Assembly: GCA_016223085.1 (NCBI GenBank)
Contig: JACRPS010000008.1
Coordinates: 124,001 to 188,000, forward strand
Source: Chloroflexota bacterium
Lineage (GTDB): Bacteria > Chloroflexota > Anaerolineae > Aggregatilineales > Phototrophicaceae
DNA length: 64,000 bases
Direction of reading: 5' to 3'
Of the stretch, positions 1-9,682 are shown in pieces. Within the stretch, counting starts at the first letter, position 1, and every line of letters starts with the position of its first letter. Below the pieces are notes generated by a model that was not told the origin of the DNA, did no database searches, and was given only the letters and a program-made list of their open reading frames with translations. The position numbers and the translations under genes were made by a program.

Positions 1-44
1 ACTGTTTGTATTACGTGAATGAAATTGCTTCCCATGAGGACAAC

Positions 45-1511
45 ATGCAACCCCTGTCCGAAACCACCTCATTGATTTTTTCCCATCCTCTGCTCCAGCG
101 TCTTACCCGGCCCCATCCCTCGATTACCGATCCGGCGATTCGCTTTAAATCGCAGCTCCTGGCAGCATTGTTAGGGCTGTTGCTGCTGCTGGATTTTCCG
201 ATTCTGCTGCTGATGTTGGCTGGTATTCTGGGTAGAGCGACAATGGTCAGCACGGTGGCAAGCCTGGGAGTCCTGCTGGCGCAGTACCTGCTGAACCGCG
301 CCGGATTCTACCGCCTGAGTGCCTGGCTGTTGATTCTTACCGTTGTGGTGGCGGTTGTCGTAGCGCCGATGTTTGACCCATCATCTGCGTCAGTTATTTT
401 TTACGCGATGATTATCCCATTGCTGGCAGCTACCTTCTTCCCCGGTCGGGTAGCTGCCTCTGTTTTCGCGCTGCTGATCGCGCTCATTATTGTCTTAAAT
501 CTGCTGTTCCCAGCCTCTACTGCTGACCAGTTCTCGGCCAGCGGCATTCGTTCCACAGCGTTTATCTTCTTTATGTTTCAGGGTGCCTTTCTCTTCGTCC
601 TGGTTTATTCGCGCCATGTGATTGAAACCCGGCGCCGGGCAGAACTGGAAAATCTCAACGCCCAACTGGCACTGAGTAATACTTCTCTGGCAGAAGCGTC
701 CAGGGAAGTACAGGCTTCCGAAGCGAAGTGGCGCGCCATCCTCGCCAATGCGCCGGTTATGATCGCATATACCAAGCTAGACGGGCAGATCGAATTTATC
801 AACAAGGCCGTCGGCGGCACGCTGGAAGAAACCCGGCGTAAGAGTATCTATGATCTCACGCCGCCCGCCGATGTTGAACGGGTGCGCCAGATCGTCGAGC
901 AGGTGATTGAGCGCCGGACGGCGGTCGCCTACGAAGTGATGACGCACAACGCCGAAGGCCAGCCAAGCTGGTTTTCCACCATTGTTGGCCCGGTGGAGGT
1001 GGACGGTCGGGAGGCCGGCCTGACGTTTATCTCCAACGACATCACTGAGCAGATGCGCGCGGCTGAAACGCAGAAACGCCTGCAGCAGCAGATCATTGAC
1101 TCGCAGAAGCAGCTTTTGAAGGAGCTGTCCACGCCGGTGATTCCGATGACCGACCGCGTGATTATCATGCCTATCGTTGGCAGTATTGATTCGTCCCGCG
1201 CGCAGGATATGACGCGCGCCCTGCTGGCCGGAATCAGCGCCAACCGCGCCCGCTACGTCGTGCTGGACGTGACCGGCGTACCGGTGGTAGATACCGGTGT
1301 GGCGCAGCACCTCAGCCGGACGATTCAGGCGGCGCGGCTGAAAGGCGCGCAGACCATCGTCACCGGCATTTCGGATGCCATCGCCGAAACGGTAGTTGAC
1401 CTGGGGCTGGACTGGAGCGGCATCGAAACGCAGCGTGATTTGCAGACCGGGCTGATGTCGGTCATGCGCCGCCTGCGCGAGAGCGAGAAGGCCGAAATCG
1501 CGGCGGGTTAA
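45..1511 (+). CDS. Membrane-anchored PAS + STAS domain protein (RsbR-like)
   Basis: ORF track 6..1511; ATG at 45 preceded by GAGG. N-terminal hydrophobic segments, PAS-like block (WRAILANAPVMIAYTKLDG), C-terminal STAS-like block (MPIVGSIDSSRAQDM...VLDVTGVPVVDTGVAQHL). Confidence 0.8.
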   Translation: MQPLSETTSLIFSHPLLQRLTRPHPSITDPAIRFKSQLLAALLGLLLLLDFPILLLMLAGILGRATMVSTVASLGVLLAQYLLNRAGFYRLSAWLLILTVVVAVVVAPMFDPSSASVIFYAMIIPLLAATFFPGRVAASVFALLIALIIVLNLLFPASTADQFSASGIRSTAFIFFMFQGAFLFVLVYSRHVIETRRRAELENLNAQLALSNTSLAEASREVQASEAKWRAILANAPVMIAYTKLDGQIEFINKAVGGTLEETRRKSIYDLTPPADVERVRQIVEQVIERRTAVAYEVMTHNAEGQPSWFSTIVGPVEVDGREAGLTFISNDITEQMRAAETQKRLQQQIIDSQKQLLKELSTPVIPMTDRVIIMPIVGSIDSSRAQDMTRALLAGISANRARYVVLDVTGVPVVDTGVAQHLSRTIQAARLKGAQTIVTGISDAIAETVVDLGLDWSGIETQRDLQTGLMSVMRRLRESEKAEIAAG

Positions 1512-3034
1512 CCGCCCAGCACGGCCATCACCACGCGCGGCGTGATGTAGGCTTCGATGGCCGCCGCCAGAATCAGGCCGGGGATGACCAGGCCAATGGC
1601 GATGCGAATCGTGTCCGCCAGCGCCGCCGTCCACGCCTGTCCGACCGTCAGACCGCGCGGCGGTTTGGTTACCACCGAACCCAGGTGGAAAGCGGCTGCC
1701 GTCGCCAGCACGATCACCGGGATTTCGATGACGCCATGCGTGAGCACGCCTGCGACCAGAAACGCAGGATTGAGACCGGCGATCATCACCTGGCTGAACA
1801 GATAGCCGAGTACCACGTATACCGCCGGTGTCAGCACCAGCGCCGCCACGCCAAAGGTGAACATACTCAGCAGCGCCGCCGCCAGCAGGATACGCCCGTT
1901 CTGCCACAGGATGAAGCGGAAGCTGCCGGTTTGCGTCGAAATATCCAGATATTGCGACAGGTTGATCGGCATATCGCTGACCGAGCCGGTGGCGATCAAC
2001 GGCAGCCGCCATTCCTCGCGCTGGCCGACGATCACGCCCGCGACCAGCGCCAGCAGGAACACGCCGATGGTGACGAGAATCGCCGGACGCAGCCGCGCCA
2101 CGCTGCCCAACACTCCCCGCCGATACCAGTCCAGCAGCGACCGCGCCGGCGCGCCGGTGGCGTCCACACCGCGCACCTGCCGCCAGACTCGCCGGACGGT
2201 CGCCCTGATGTTCAGCGAGTCAATCGTGCGACCCAGCAGTTCTTCCCGGTTGAAGATGCTGTTGCCCACCCGCAGCAGCAGAATCACGACGACGACCATG
2301 CCGACGATGATCGCCCACAGCGCGCCGATACCGGCAGGCGATTCCGCGTCCGGCGCAAGGAACATGATCGCGCTTTCACCCTGAATCAGCAGCGTCATCG
2401 GGATGATGATGAAGCTGGCAAGTAAATTGGCGGCGCGGGTGCTGGTCGTCTGGCTGGACACCACGACCGCGCCCGTTACCATCACCAGCGCCTGCACCGT
2501 CGTCAGGATGACAATCTGTGCCACCAGCATCGGCTGGGGCCGCCATGCCAGATCGCCAAAGACAAGGCTGCCCAGGTAAACGGCCATGCCGCCGAAACTG
2601 GACACCAGCGGCGGAATCATGGCCGACAGCGTTTTGCCGATGTATAGTTCGGTGTTGGTCAGCGGTGTGGACAGCAGCGGTTCCAGGCTGCGGCGCTCTT
2701 TTTCACCGACAAACGTTTCCAGCGCGATTACCAGCGAAATCGAAATCGGGAAGAAGCCAACGATCATCAGCAGGAACGGAATCGTGCGCTCACCGATCAA
2801 CTCCGCGCCGTAACCGGCGACGAACTCCACAAACTGCCCGGCCACAAACTGCGCCAGAAACGGGAACAGGAAGGTGAGGATGACAATCGGCGCGATGATA
2901 CGCCAGTCGCGGAAACTGTCGCGCACTTCGCGCCGGGTGATGATGAGCGCGTTGCCCATCGTCCAGCGCAGGTTGGCCCACCAGCCGAGCGCTTCGGTCC
3001 TCATCGTCGGCGTGTTAACCGTTGTAGTTGCCAT
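1508..3034 (-). CDS. ABC-2 type transporter permease (NatB-like)
   Basis: Multiple TM segments, GEKERRSLEPLLSTPLTNTELYIGK motif typical of NatB/ABC-2 permeases; overlaps the adjacent ATPase gene. Confidence 0.85.
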   Translation of the reverse strand: MATTTVNTPTMRTEALGWWANLRWTMGNALIITRREVRDSFRDWRIIAPIVILTFLFPFLAQFVAGQFVEFVAGYGAELIGERTIPFLLMIVGFFPISISLVIALETFVGEKERRSLEPLLSTPLTNTELYIGKTLSAMIPPLVSSFGGMAVYLGSLVFGDLAWRPQPMLVAQIVILTTVQALVMVTGAVVVSSQTTSTRAANLLASFIIIPMTLLIQGESAIMFLAPDAESPAGIGALWAIIVGMVVVVILLLRVGNSIFNREELLGRTIDSLNIRATVRRVWRQVRGVDATGAPARSLLDWYRRGVLGSVARLRPAILVTIGVFLLALVAGVIVGQREEWRLPLIATGSVSDMPINLSQYLDISTQTGSFRFILWQNGRILLAAALLSMFTFGVAALVLTPAVYVVLGYLFSQVMIAGLNPAFLVAGVLTHGVIEIPVIVLATAAAFHLGSVVTKPPRGLTVGQAWTAALADTIRIAIGLVIPGLILAAAIEAYITPRVVMAVLGG

Positions 3035-3962
3035 TGGCCGCGCCTCCCTCGTCTTCCTTCACCACCTGCAAATAAATATCCTCCAGCGTCTGCGACACCG
3101 GCGCCAGCGTCACTACGTCCACGCCCAGACCGGCCACGCGGCGCAGCAGCGCCGGATTGGTCACGGTCGGGTCGGGCACGCGGTAGCGAATCCAGGTGTC
3201 TCCTGCATCCTCGACTGTCACCAGATCGGCAATATCTTTCACCAGACCGTTAAACGGCGCGGCGGTGCGTAGTTCCATCACCGGGTCGCCCACAAACTGC
3301 CGCGCCAGTTCGTCAAACGAGCCGTGCGCCACGATGCGCCCGTTCCGAATAATGGCGATGTCGTCCGCCAGGCTTTGCGCTTCGGTCAGGTTGTGGGTGG
3401 TAATCAGGAAGGTACGTTCGTCGCGCTGAAGTTCAATGATCGCGTCGCGCACCAGCTTGGCGCTGAGGGGGTCCATCGCGGAAGTCGGTTCGTCCAGCAG
3501 CAGCACCGGCGGGTTATGCAGCATCGCGCGCACCAGCGCCAGCTTTTGTTTCATACCTTTGGAATACTCGCCCAGGCGTTTGTCCAGCGCGCTGGTCAGC
3601 CCAAAGCGCTCCATCAGGTTCAGCGCCCGGCGTCGGCGTTCGGTGGCGTCCAGCCGGTAGACGCGCCCGAAGAAATCGAGATACTCAACCGCCTTCATGC
3701 GCTCGTACAGACCGTGCTGTTCCGTCAGCACGCCCACATGCGCCCGCACCTGCGCCGGCTGCTCGATCACGCTGTAACCGGCCACCCTGGCCCAGCCGGA
3801 CGTGGGCGCGAGGATGCTGGTTAACATGCGGACGGTCGTAGTTTTGCCCGCGCCGTTTGGTCCCAGCAGCGCCAGCACACTGCCGGTGGGGATGGTCAGG
3901 GACACCCGATCTACCGCCAGAAACTCGTCAAAACATTTGGTTAACTCAACCGCTTCAATCAT
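3015..3962 (-). CDS. ABC transporter ATP-binding protein (NatA-like)
   Basis: Walker A GPNGAGKTTTVRML, signature YSKGMKQKL, Walker B LLLDEPTSAMDP. Confidence 0.93.
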   Translation of the reverse strand: MIEAVELTKCFDEFLAVDRVSLTIPTGSVLALLGPNGAGKTTTVRMLTSILAPTSGWARVAGYSVIEQPAQVRAHVGVLTEQHGLYERMKAVEYLDFFGRVYRLDATERRRRALNLMERFGLTSALDKRLGEYSKGMKQKLALVRAMLHNPPVLLLDEPTSAMDPLSAKLVRDAIIELQRDERTFLITTHNLTEAQSLADDIAIIRNGRIVAHGSFDELARQFVGDPVMELRTAAPFNGLVKDIADLVTVEDAGDTWIRYRVPDPTVTNPALLRRVAGLGVDVVTLAPVSQTLEDIYLQVVKEDEGGAANGNYNG

Positions 3963-4130
3963 CGGCTTTACCTGCTTTTAGAAACATCATTCGCCTGCCG
4001 TCATTGTACAGGAAATGTTGTCACCCGCGCCCCCTGCTTTTGGTGGGGGAATAGGACGACAGCTACAGGTTCATTGTAGGACGGAATACAGGTGGAGGGG
4101 GTTAAGGTTGGGGCAAATCCCCGCTGAATT

Positions 4131-4160
4131 AAAAAGTGCGGGATAGGTTCTATCCCGCAC
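4131..4160 (-). terminator. Rho-independent terminator of the minus-strand RRM gene
   Basis: Perfect inverted repeat GTGCGGGATAG-gtt-CTATCCCGCAC, followed by TTTTT on the minus strand. Confidence 0.85.
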
Positions 4161-4209
4161 CGTTGTGATTAGCCTTGAGTCGGTTTTATCCGACGAAAAG
4201 CAGAACCGA

Positions 4210-4542
4210 TTACCGGCTGTAGCGCCGGCTGCCGGAATTGCCACCCCGGCGGTCGCCGCCGTAACCACCGCCAAAGCCGCCGCCCGAACGCTCTTCACGC
4301 GGGCGCGCTTCGTTCACGGTCAGGTTGCGGCCATCAATCATGTGCCCATTGAAGCGCTTGATCGCTTCCTGGGCCTGTTCATTCGTGCTCATTTCGACAA
4401 AGCCGAAGCCCTTCGGGCGGCCCGTGTCACGGTCGGTGATTAACGCGACGCTTTCAACTTCGCCGACCTGGGCAAACAGCTCACGGATTTGAGTTTCATT
4501 GGTGTCGTAAGACAGATTACCGACGTACAACTTCTTAGCCAT
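4210..4542 (-). CDS. RRM-domain RNA-binding protein with Gly/Arg-rich tail
   Basis: RNP2 KLYVGNL, RNP1 KGFGFVEM; C-terminal GGGFGGGYGGDRRGG. Confidence 0.93.
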   Translation of the reverse strand: MAKKLYVGNLSYDTNETQIRELFAQVGEVESVALITDRDTGRPKGFGFVEMSTNEQAQEAIKRFNGHMIDGRNLTVNEARPREERSGGGFGGGYGGDRRGGNSGSRRYSR

Positions 4543-5019
4543 TGCGTACTCCTGTACAGATAGAAAAAGACGTTGAGTCGTGATAAAGGGGTAAGTGCTG
4601 TTAGGCTGCGATTACATGTAGGATAGGGTCGGCCCATCACTTACGTGTTTTACCACGACTGAAGTTTGAATAGAGACGGAAATCAGTTCTGGCGCAATCG
4701 AGAAACAGGGGTCTTGTCAGAAAATCAACAGGAGCACGGTTGCTAAATTAGGCAAGAGGATTTGTGAACTCTATCATTTAGAATTATCTCACATCCTGAA
4801 CGCATTACAAGGGGCAATATGGCGCCGCGTGCTTTTTGGTAGGAACGGTAGCTGGGCAACCCTGTCACTCCTGCCTGATTGCAGGACGGAATAGAGATGC
4901 GGGAGTCAAGGAACTGGAAACCGCAGCAACGGGTGAGCAATTTCAAAACTGGCTGCTCCATCTGTATTAAATTGACATATAATATGATAAATAAAATTGT
5001 TACGAAAAGGAGATGCGCG

Positions 5020-7320
5020 ATGGTTGGCAAACGAGGAGATCCGCCAGGAACGTTGACATCCCTGCTTTCACGATTTGGTTCTTCTGATCGTCCGGTCACG
5101 CCCCGTTACTCACCCCGTCAGACTACTCTAAAATGGTACAACTTCGTCCAGATGCTGCTGATCCTGCCGATCCCCATCATCGGCGTCGGGGGCTTGATGT
5201 TAACAACAACCCTCATCCTGCTTGGGCCCGCGTATGACCGACCGCTGACGCTGCTGCTAATGGGTGGGGCCATCATCTGGGGTTGCATTTACTGGCTGCT
5301 GCTGCCCCGCGATACGTCACAGGGCACCGCTGCGTCACCGCCCATCACGCTTTTCCCAACAACACGTGGGAAACCAGCAGAGCTATCCAGCACCACAGCC
5401 GGACAATTAGAGCTTCCGATTCAGCGACCAGCCACGACCGCTGAGCCTGTCCCAAGAACGGAATTCTATCTGACGCTGCTGCGGTTCGCAGCAGCCATCC
5501 TTGCCGCCGGGTTGTTTTTCCTGGCGCTAGCGCTCATCATCAAACAAACTGCTACGGTGAACGCAGGCCATTTGCTCATTATCGGCGCCAGCGTCGGCGT
5601 TTTCCCGCTGTCATTTATTGCCTACCGTGCCTTTCGCAGCGACCAACGTACCCAACGGCTGGAAGAAGACTTTGAACTGCTGGGCATGGAAAAAACCAGA
5701 GTGCAGGCTTTGCAATCGTATAAAGTGTGGGATTATGCGGTCCACATTTTGATGGCGGTTCTGTTTACCCTCATCGGGCTGGCCGTGTTGTTCACCGATC
5801 TCGACCCTAGTGCAACCGGTCAAGGGACAGGAATAGCCGGTTTTATCAACCAGTTAATTCCTGATGCTTCCACGCAAACGACAAGAACAGCAACCATTCT
5901 TGATCTGCTCACCATTAACGCTAACTCGCTGATAGCGATGCAATATGGGGTGCTTGGCGCATATTTATTCGCGGTTCAATTGATCTACCGCCGGTATACC
6001 ATGTACGATCTGCATCCAACGGTCTATATGTACTGCGGTTTAACCATTCTGGCAGGTTTAATCTTTAACTATGTTGCCTTTGAAACGATCTTTTCACTGT
6101 CGCCACCAACCGGCGGGGAGTTGGCCGGCGCAGGTAAAGGCATTACTGCCATCATTGCCTTCGCGTTAGGCTTCTTTCCGTATCTGGCAATTCGCTGGCT
6201 TGATCGCGTCGCGTATCGAACCCTTAATATCGGACAGCGCCGTGCGGAAGACCTGCCGCTCGGTCTGCTGGACGGCGTAAGCGATCTGCATGAAACACGC
6301 CTGCGCGATACCGGTATTGACAACATCCAGAACCTGGCTTCAGTGGATATTGCCATGCTGCTTCTGAATACCAACTTCAGCGCCCAGGAGGTGATTGACT
6401 GGATTGATCAGTCCATTCTCTACCTGCACCTTGATCCCAGCGAAATTTCCGGTTTCCGCCGGGTTGGCATTCGTACTGTGTCGGATTTTCATGACATCTG
6501 GAAACCCTGCTATGGTGTACGACCAAAACCGAATGGCGCATCTGCCGATCCAAATGCATCTGCGGGCAGCGACCAGACGACTGAAAACGGTCTGACGGAT
6601 TTACGAAAGGAACTTGCGCTGCGCTTCCAGAGTACACCGGAGCGGCTGGATACCCTGTATGCGGCCACTCTACAGGGGACTAATCTTCACTACGTTCTTG
6701 TCTACTGGAAAAATGCGAAGGACTGGCATTCAAAGACGAGCGCCCTCAATCTGCTTGCCCGTTATAACACGACGCTTGAGTATGCGGCGCAGAATTACAT
6801 TTCCAAAACGCCGTTGGAATGGTGGGAGGAGGCGGAAGACTATCGCCAACGTTACCGGGAGGAAACTGAGGAAGAACCCACCTTCACGAACCCAATGTCG
6901 GTTCTGGGCTTGGCTTACCTAAGATGGACTCGCACTGAATTGAAAGACAGTGCCGAAGCCTATCTCGCAGCCTTACAGGGGCTGCAAAACATCCGGGATC
7001 AAGTCACTACCAACAGCCTGCCGAGTCTGGCGCAGGACCTGTTACAGTCTGCTCTGGCACAACTACCCAAAGCAGGCATAACCATGCCCCAGGAAGGGCT
7101 GGAGAGTGCGCTGGAAACGATCAAACAGGCGCTTCTATTGAGCCTTGAAATGGCCGAAGCGGGTGTCAAACTGGCGCCGCAGGTCTTGGAAGGTTATGAG
7201 GACAGCCTGGCGCAAATCAAAGAGCAGGTGGACAAGTCGGAGACCCTAAAACCGAAATTTGAGGAGGTTCTGCTCCGCTACCAGTCCCTGAAAGAAAAAC
7301 TGAACCCAGCCAATCCTTAA
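5020..7320 (+). CDS. Multi-TM membrane protein with helix-hairpin-helix-like segment and C-terminal helical region, function unknown
   Basis: ATG at 5020 preceded by AAAAGGAG. N-terminal TM helices; block HETRLRDTGIDNIQNLASVDIAMLLLNTNFSAQEVIDWIDQ. Confidence 0.7.
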   Translation: MVGKRGDPPGTLTSLLSRFGSSDRPVTPRYSPRQTTLKWYNFVQMLLILPIPIIGVGGLMLTTTLILLGPAYDRPLTLLLMGGAIIWGCIYWLLLPRDTSQGTAASPPITLFPTTRGKPAELSSTTAGQLELPIQRPATTAEPVPRTEFYLTLLRFAAAILAAGLFFLALALIIKQTATVNAGHLLIIGASVGVFPLSFIAYRAFRSDQRTQRLEEDFELLGMEKTRVQALQSYKVWDYAVHILMAVLFTLIGLAVLFTDLDPSATGQGTGIAGFINQLIPDASTQTTRTATILDLLTINANSLIAMQYGVLGAYLFAVQLIYRRYTMYDLHPTVYMYCGLTILAGLIFNYVAFETIFSLSPPTGGELAGAGKGITAIIAFALGFFPYLAIRWLDRVAYRTLNIGQRRAEDLPLGLLDGVSDLHETRLRDTGIDNIQNLASVDIAMLLLNTNFSAQEVIDWIDQSILYLHLDPSEISGFRRVGIRTVSDFHDIWKPCYGVRPKPNGASADPNASAGSDQTTENGLTDLRKELALRFQSTPERLDTLYAATLQGTNLHYVLVYWKNAKDWHSKTSALNLLARYNTTLEYAAQNYISKTPLEWWEEAEDYRQRYREETEEEPTFTNPMSVLGLAYLRWTRTELKDSAEAYLAALQGLQNIRDQVTTNSLPSLAQDLLQSALAQLPKAGITMPQEGLESALETIKQALLLSLEMAEAGVKLAPQVLEGYEDSLAQIKEQVDKSETLKPKFEEVLLRYQSLKEKLNPANP

Positions 7321-7451
7321 AAAGACGTTGTTGCTCCGGTTGGGGCGCGTGGTTGAGCGCTGTTACGTGCCAGGATAAGGCTTTGCTTGGCGGCGCTAGA
7401 TGGTAAAAGGCATCCGGCAGGCGGTATGGCGGTGTTGGTGGAATAAAAACC

Positions 7452-7479
7452 GTAGGGGCGGGTCTGAGACCCGTCCTAC
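7452..7479. repeat. REP-like palindrome (slightly decayed)
   Basis: GTAGGGGCGGGTCT-G-AGACCCGTCCTAC. Confidence 0.8.
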
Positions 7480-7550
7480 ACCATAACCTCTTTACGCCTT
7501 TGCGTTAAAAATCTTCCCTGTGCCTCTGTGTTATGCTTTTGGCTTTCGTC

Positions 7551-8600
7551 TTATCGCGGTACGAAGTCGGTTTCCGGCATCAGACTGCGCACAAAGGCCG
7601 CGATCAGCCGCGCCGCGTGGTCCACGTCGGAGAGTTGCACCATTTCGTTGGGCGAGTGCATGTAGCGGTTGGGAATCGACACCACCGCTGATGCCACGCC
7701 GCCCCGGCTGCGGTGAATCACGTCCGCGTCCGTGCCGGAGGTGGCCGCATGTACCTTGACGGTGTAGGGAATACCCGCGCGCTCGGCAGTTTCGATCAGG
7801 CGCTCAACCATAAGCGGGTTATTGACTGACCCCACGCCCAGCGCCGGGCCGCCGCCGAGTTTGGCTTCGCCCCGGAATTTCCGGTCGGCGTGCGGATAAT
7901 CGGTCGCGTGGCACACGTCCACCGCAATTGCCACCTGCGGTTCGTAGGTAAACGCGGCGGTGTACGCGCCGGCGAAGGAAATCTCCTCCTGCGTGGTGGC
8001 AACCGCAGCGACCGTCGCCGCCGGGCGCTCTGCCGCCAACAGGCGCAGTGCTTCCAGCACGGTGTACGCGCCGATGCGGTCGTCCAGGCTGCGCGACACG
8101 ATGCGCCCGTTGGGCAGTTCCACTACGCCGCCGTCAATCACGCCGACCGTCCCGACGCGCACCTGTTCCAGCGCCTCGGCGCGTTTGCTCACGCCAATGT
8201 CAATCCACAGGTCTTCGATCTTGCTGGCTTTGTCGCGCTCGTCGGGCTTCATCAGGTGAATCGCCTTCTTGCCGACTACGCCGATCACGTCGCCCTGCTT
8301 GCCTAGCAGGCGGATGCGCTGCCCGACCAGCACCTGCGCGTCCCAGCCACCGACATTGGTGAAGTACAGGAAGCCGTCGTCGTCAATGTAGGTGACGATG
8401 ATACCGATCTCGTCCACGTGGCCGGCCAGCAGCACACGCGGCGCGCCGCCATTCAGCACGGCGTAGCTGTTGCCACGCACGTCTACATGAATTACGTCCG
8501 CCAGCGCCGCCGCTTCTTCACGCCAGACACGCGCCGGGCGTTCTTCAGCGTTGGATGGGCCGGGGGCGGACAGCAGCCGTTTGAGAAAATCGAGAGACAT
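7551..8600 (-). CDS. M42 family metallopeptidase
   Basis: LLAGHVDEIGIIVTYIDDDGFL, TTQEEISFAGAYTAAF, ATSGTDADVIHRSRGGVASAVVSIPNRYMHSPNEM. Start MSLDFLKRLL. Confidence 0.92.
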   Translation of the reverse strand: MSLDFLKRLLSAPGPSNAEERPARVWREEAAALADVIHVDVRGNSYAVLNGGAPRVLLAGHVDEIGIIVTYIDDDGFLYFTNVGGWDAQVLVGQRIRLLGKQGDVIGVVGKKAIHLMKPDERDKASKIEDLWIDIGVSKRAEALEQVRVGTVGVIDGGVVELPNGRIVSRSLDDRIGAYTVLEALRLLAAERPAATVAAVATTQEEISFAGAYTAAFTYEPQVAIAVDVCHATDYPHADRKFRGEAKLGGGPALGVGSVNNPLMVERLIETAERAGIPYTVKVHAATSGTDADVIHRSRGGVASAVVSIPNRYMHSPNEMVQLSDVDHAARLIAAFVRSLMPETDFVPR

Positions 8601-8612
8601 TATTATTTTTCT

Positions 8613-8712
8613 AACCGCCAAGACGCCAAGAACGATAGACCAGCACAGGTAGGGACACGGCATGCCGTGTCCCTACGATAAATCTTGGCGTCCTCTGTGT
8701 CTTGGCGGTTCA
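8613..8712. repeat. Nested inverted-repeat element: degenerate 8-9-mer arms around a perfect REP-like palindrome
   Basis: Outer arms AACCGCCAAGACGCCAAGAA and TCTTGGCGTCCTCTGTGTCTTGGCGGTT; inner perfect palindrome GTAGGGACACGGCATGCCGTGTCCCTAC at 8649..8676. Confidence 0.85.
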
Positions 8713-8720
8713 ATCTATGC

Positions 8721-9596
8721 CTACGCCATCGGCTGTTCGCTGGCCTGCGAGGTGCGAACCGCGCCGGGACGGTGGCGGTAGACAAAAAACAGCAGCGCCG
8801 CCACAAACGCGACCGCCGTCACCACCTGCGACACGTTGATGCCGCCGACCAGCGTCACGTCCACGCGCAGGAATTCCAGCAGGAAGCGGATAACGGCGTA
8901 CTGCATGACGTACAGCAGGAAGATGTCTCCCGGCAGCAGACGGCTGCGATAGCGCAGGAACACGTTCAGCAGCACCACAAACGCCAGCAGACTCCACAAC
9001 GATTCGTACAGGAACAGCGGATGGAACAGCGTGGTCGCGGCAGGATAATCCACCGTGCTCAAAAACGGCTCGACACGGTGCGCCGAGTCAATCGTGATGC
9101 CCCAGGGCAGCGTCGTCACCGTGCCGTACAATTCCTGGTTAACGAAGTTCGCCCAGCGGCCAATCGCCTGCGCCAGGGGCAGCGCCACGCCGGCGATATC
9201 CAGCCAGGGGCCAAGCGGCTGCTTGTTGCGCCGCAGGTACAGGTACACCCCCAGCAGGCCGCCCAGCACCGCGCCGAAGATGCTCAACCCGCCGCTCCAG
9301 ATGGCAATCGCGCCATTCTGCAGGTCGAAGAAGTTTTGCAGCAGCCAGGCCGTATCGCGCCCGGCTTCGATCACCGACTTCGATGGGAACAGCACAAACC
9401 ACAGGCGGGCGAAGATGATGCCGGGGATGATGGCCCACGTCAGGCCGCCCCAGACATGTTCGGGGTCGTAGCCGGCGCGCTTCGCCAGCCGTGCCGCGAC
9501 CACCGCCGCGACCAGCATGGCGAACACGATAATCAACCCGTAATAACGGATTTGAAGCTGGTCAAAAAGTAAAATGCCTTCGCGCTGGAATTCCAT
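8721..9596 (-). CDS. lgt: Prolipoprotein diacylglyceryl transferase
   Basis: Lgt signature-like GRWANFVNQELYG, overall length and TM pattern. Confidence 0.93.
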   Translation of the reverse strand: MEFQREGILLFDQLQIRYYGLIIVFAMLVAAVVAARLAKRAGYDPEHVWGGLTWAIIPGIIFARLWFVLFPSKSVIEAGRDTAWLLQNFFDLQNGAIAIWSGGLSIFGAVLGGLLGVYLYLRRNKQPLGPWLDIAGVALPLAQAIGRWANFVNQELYGTVTTLPWGITIDSAHRVEPFLSTVDYPAATTLFHPLFLYESLWSLLAFVVLLNVFLRYRSRLLPGDIFLLYVMQYAVIRFLLEFLRVDVTLVGGINVSQVVTAVAFVAALLFFVYRHRPGAVRTSQASEQPMA

Positions 9597-9625
9597 GAGT
9601 GTTTCTCCTCAAAAAACACGCTTTT

Positions 9626-9654
9626 GCAGGGGCGAACCGGCGGTTCGCCCCTAC
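9626..9654. repeat. REP-like palindrome
   Basis: GCAGGGGCGAACCG-g-CGGTTCGCCCCTAC, just upstream of lgt. Confidence 0.85.
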
Positions 9655-9682
9655 CCTCCGTCAGTCAAAAAGCCGACGCGCT

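Noticed and set aside
777-2012. 411-aa minus-strand ORF antisense to the PAS/STAS gene
   Set aside because: Low-complexity Arg/Gly/His-rich translation without motifs; the opposite strand has a clear domain protein. GC-driven antisense ORF.
4966-4995. TTGACATATAATATGATAAATAAAATT as a sigma70 promoter for the 5020 gene
   Set aside because: TTGACA and TATAAT are nearly adjacent; no -35/-10 pair with 16-18 nt spacing that I could defend, so not called as a feature.
8685-9572. 295-aa plus-strand ORF antisense to lgt
   Set aside because: Lgt on the other strand is unmistakable; this frame is Gln/His/Arg-rich noise.
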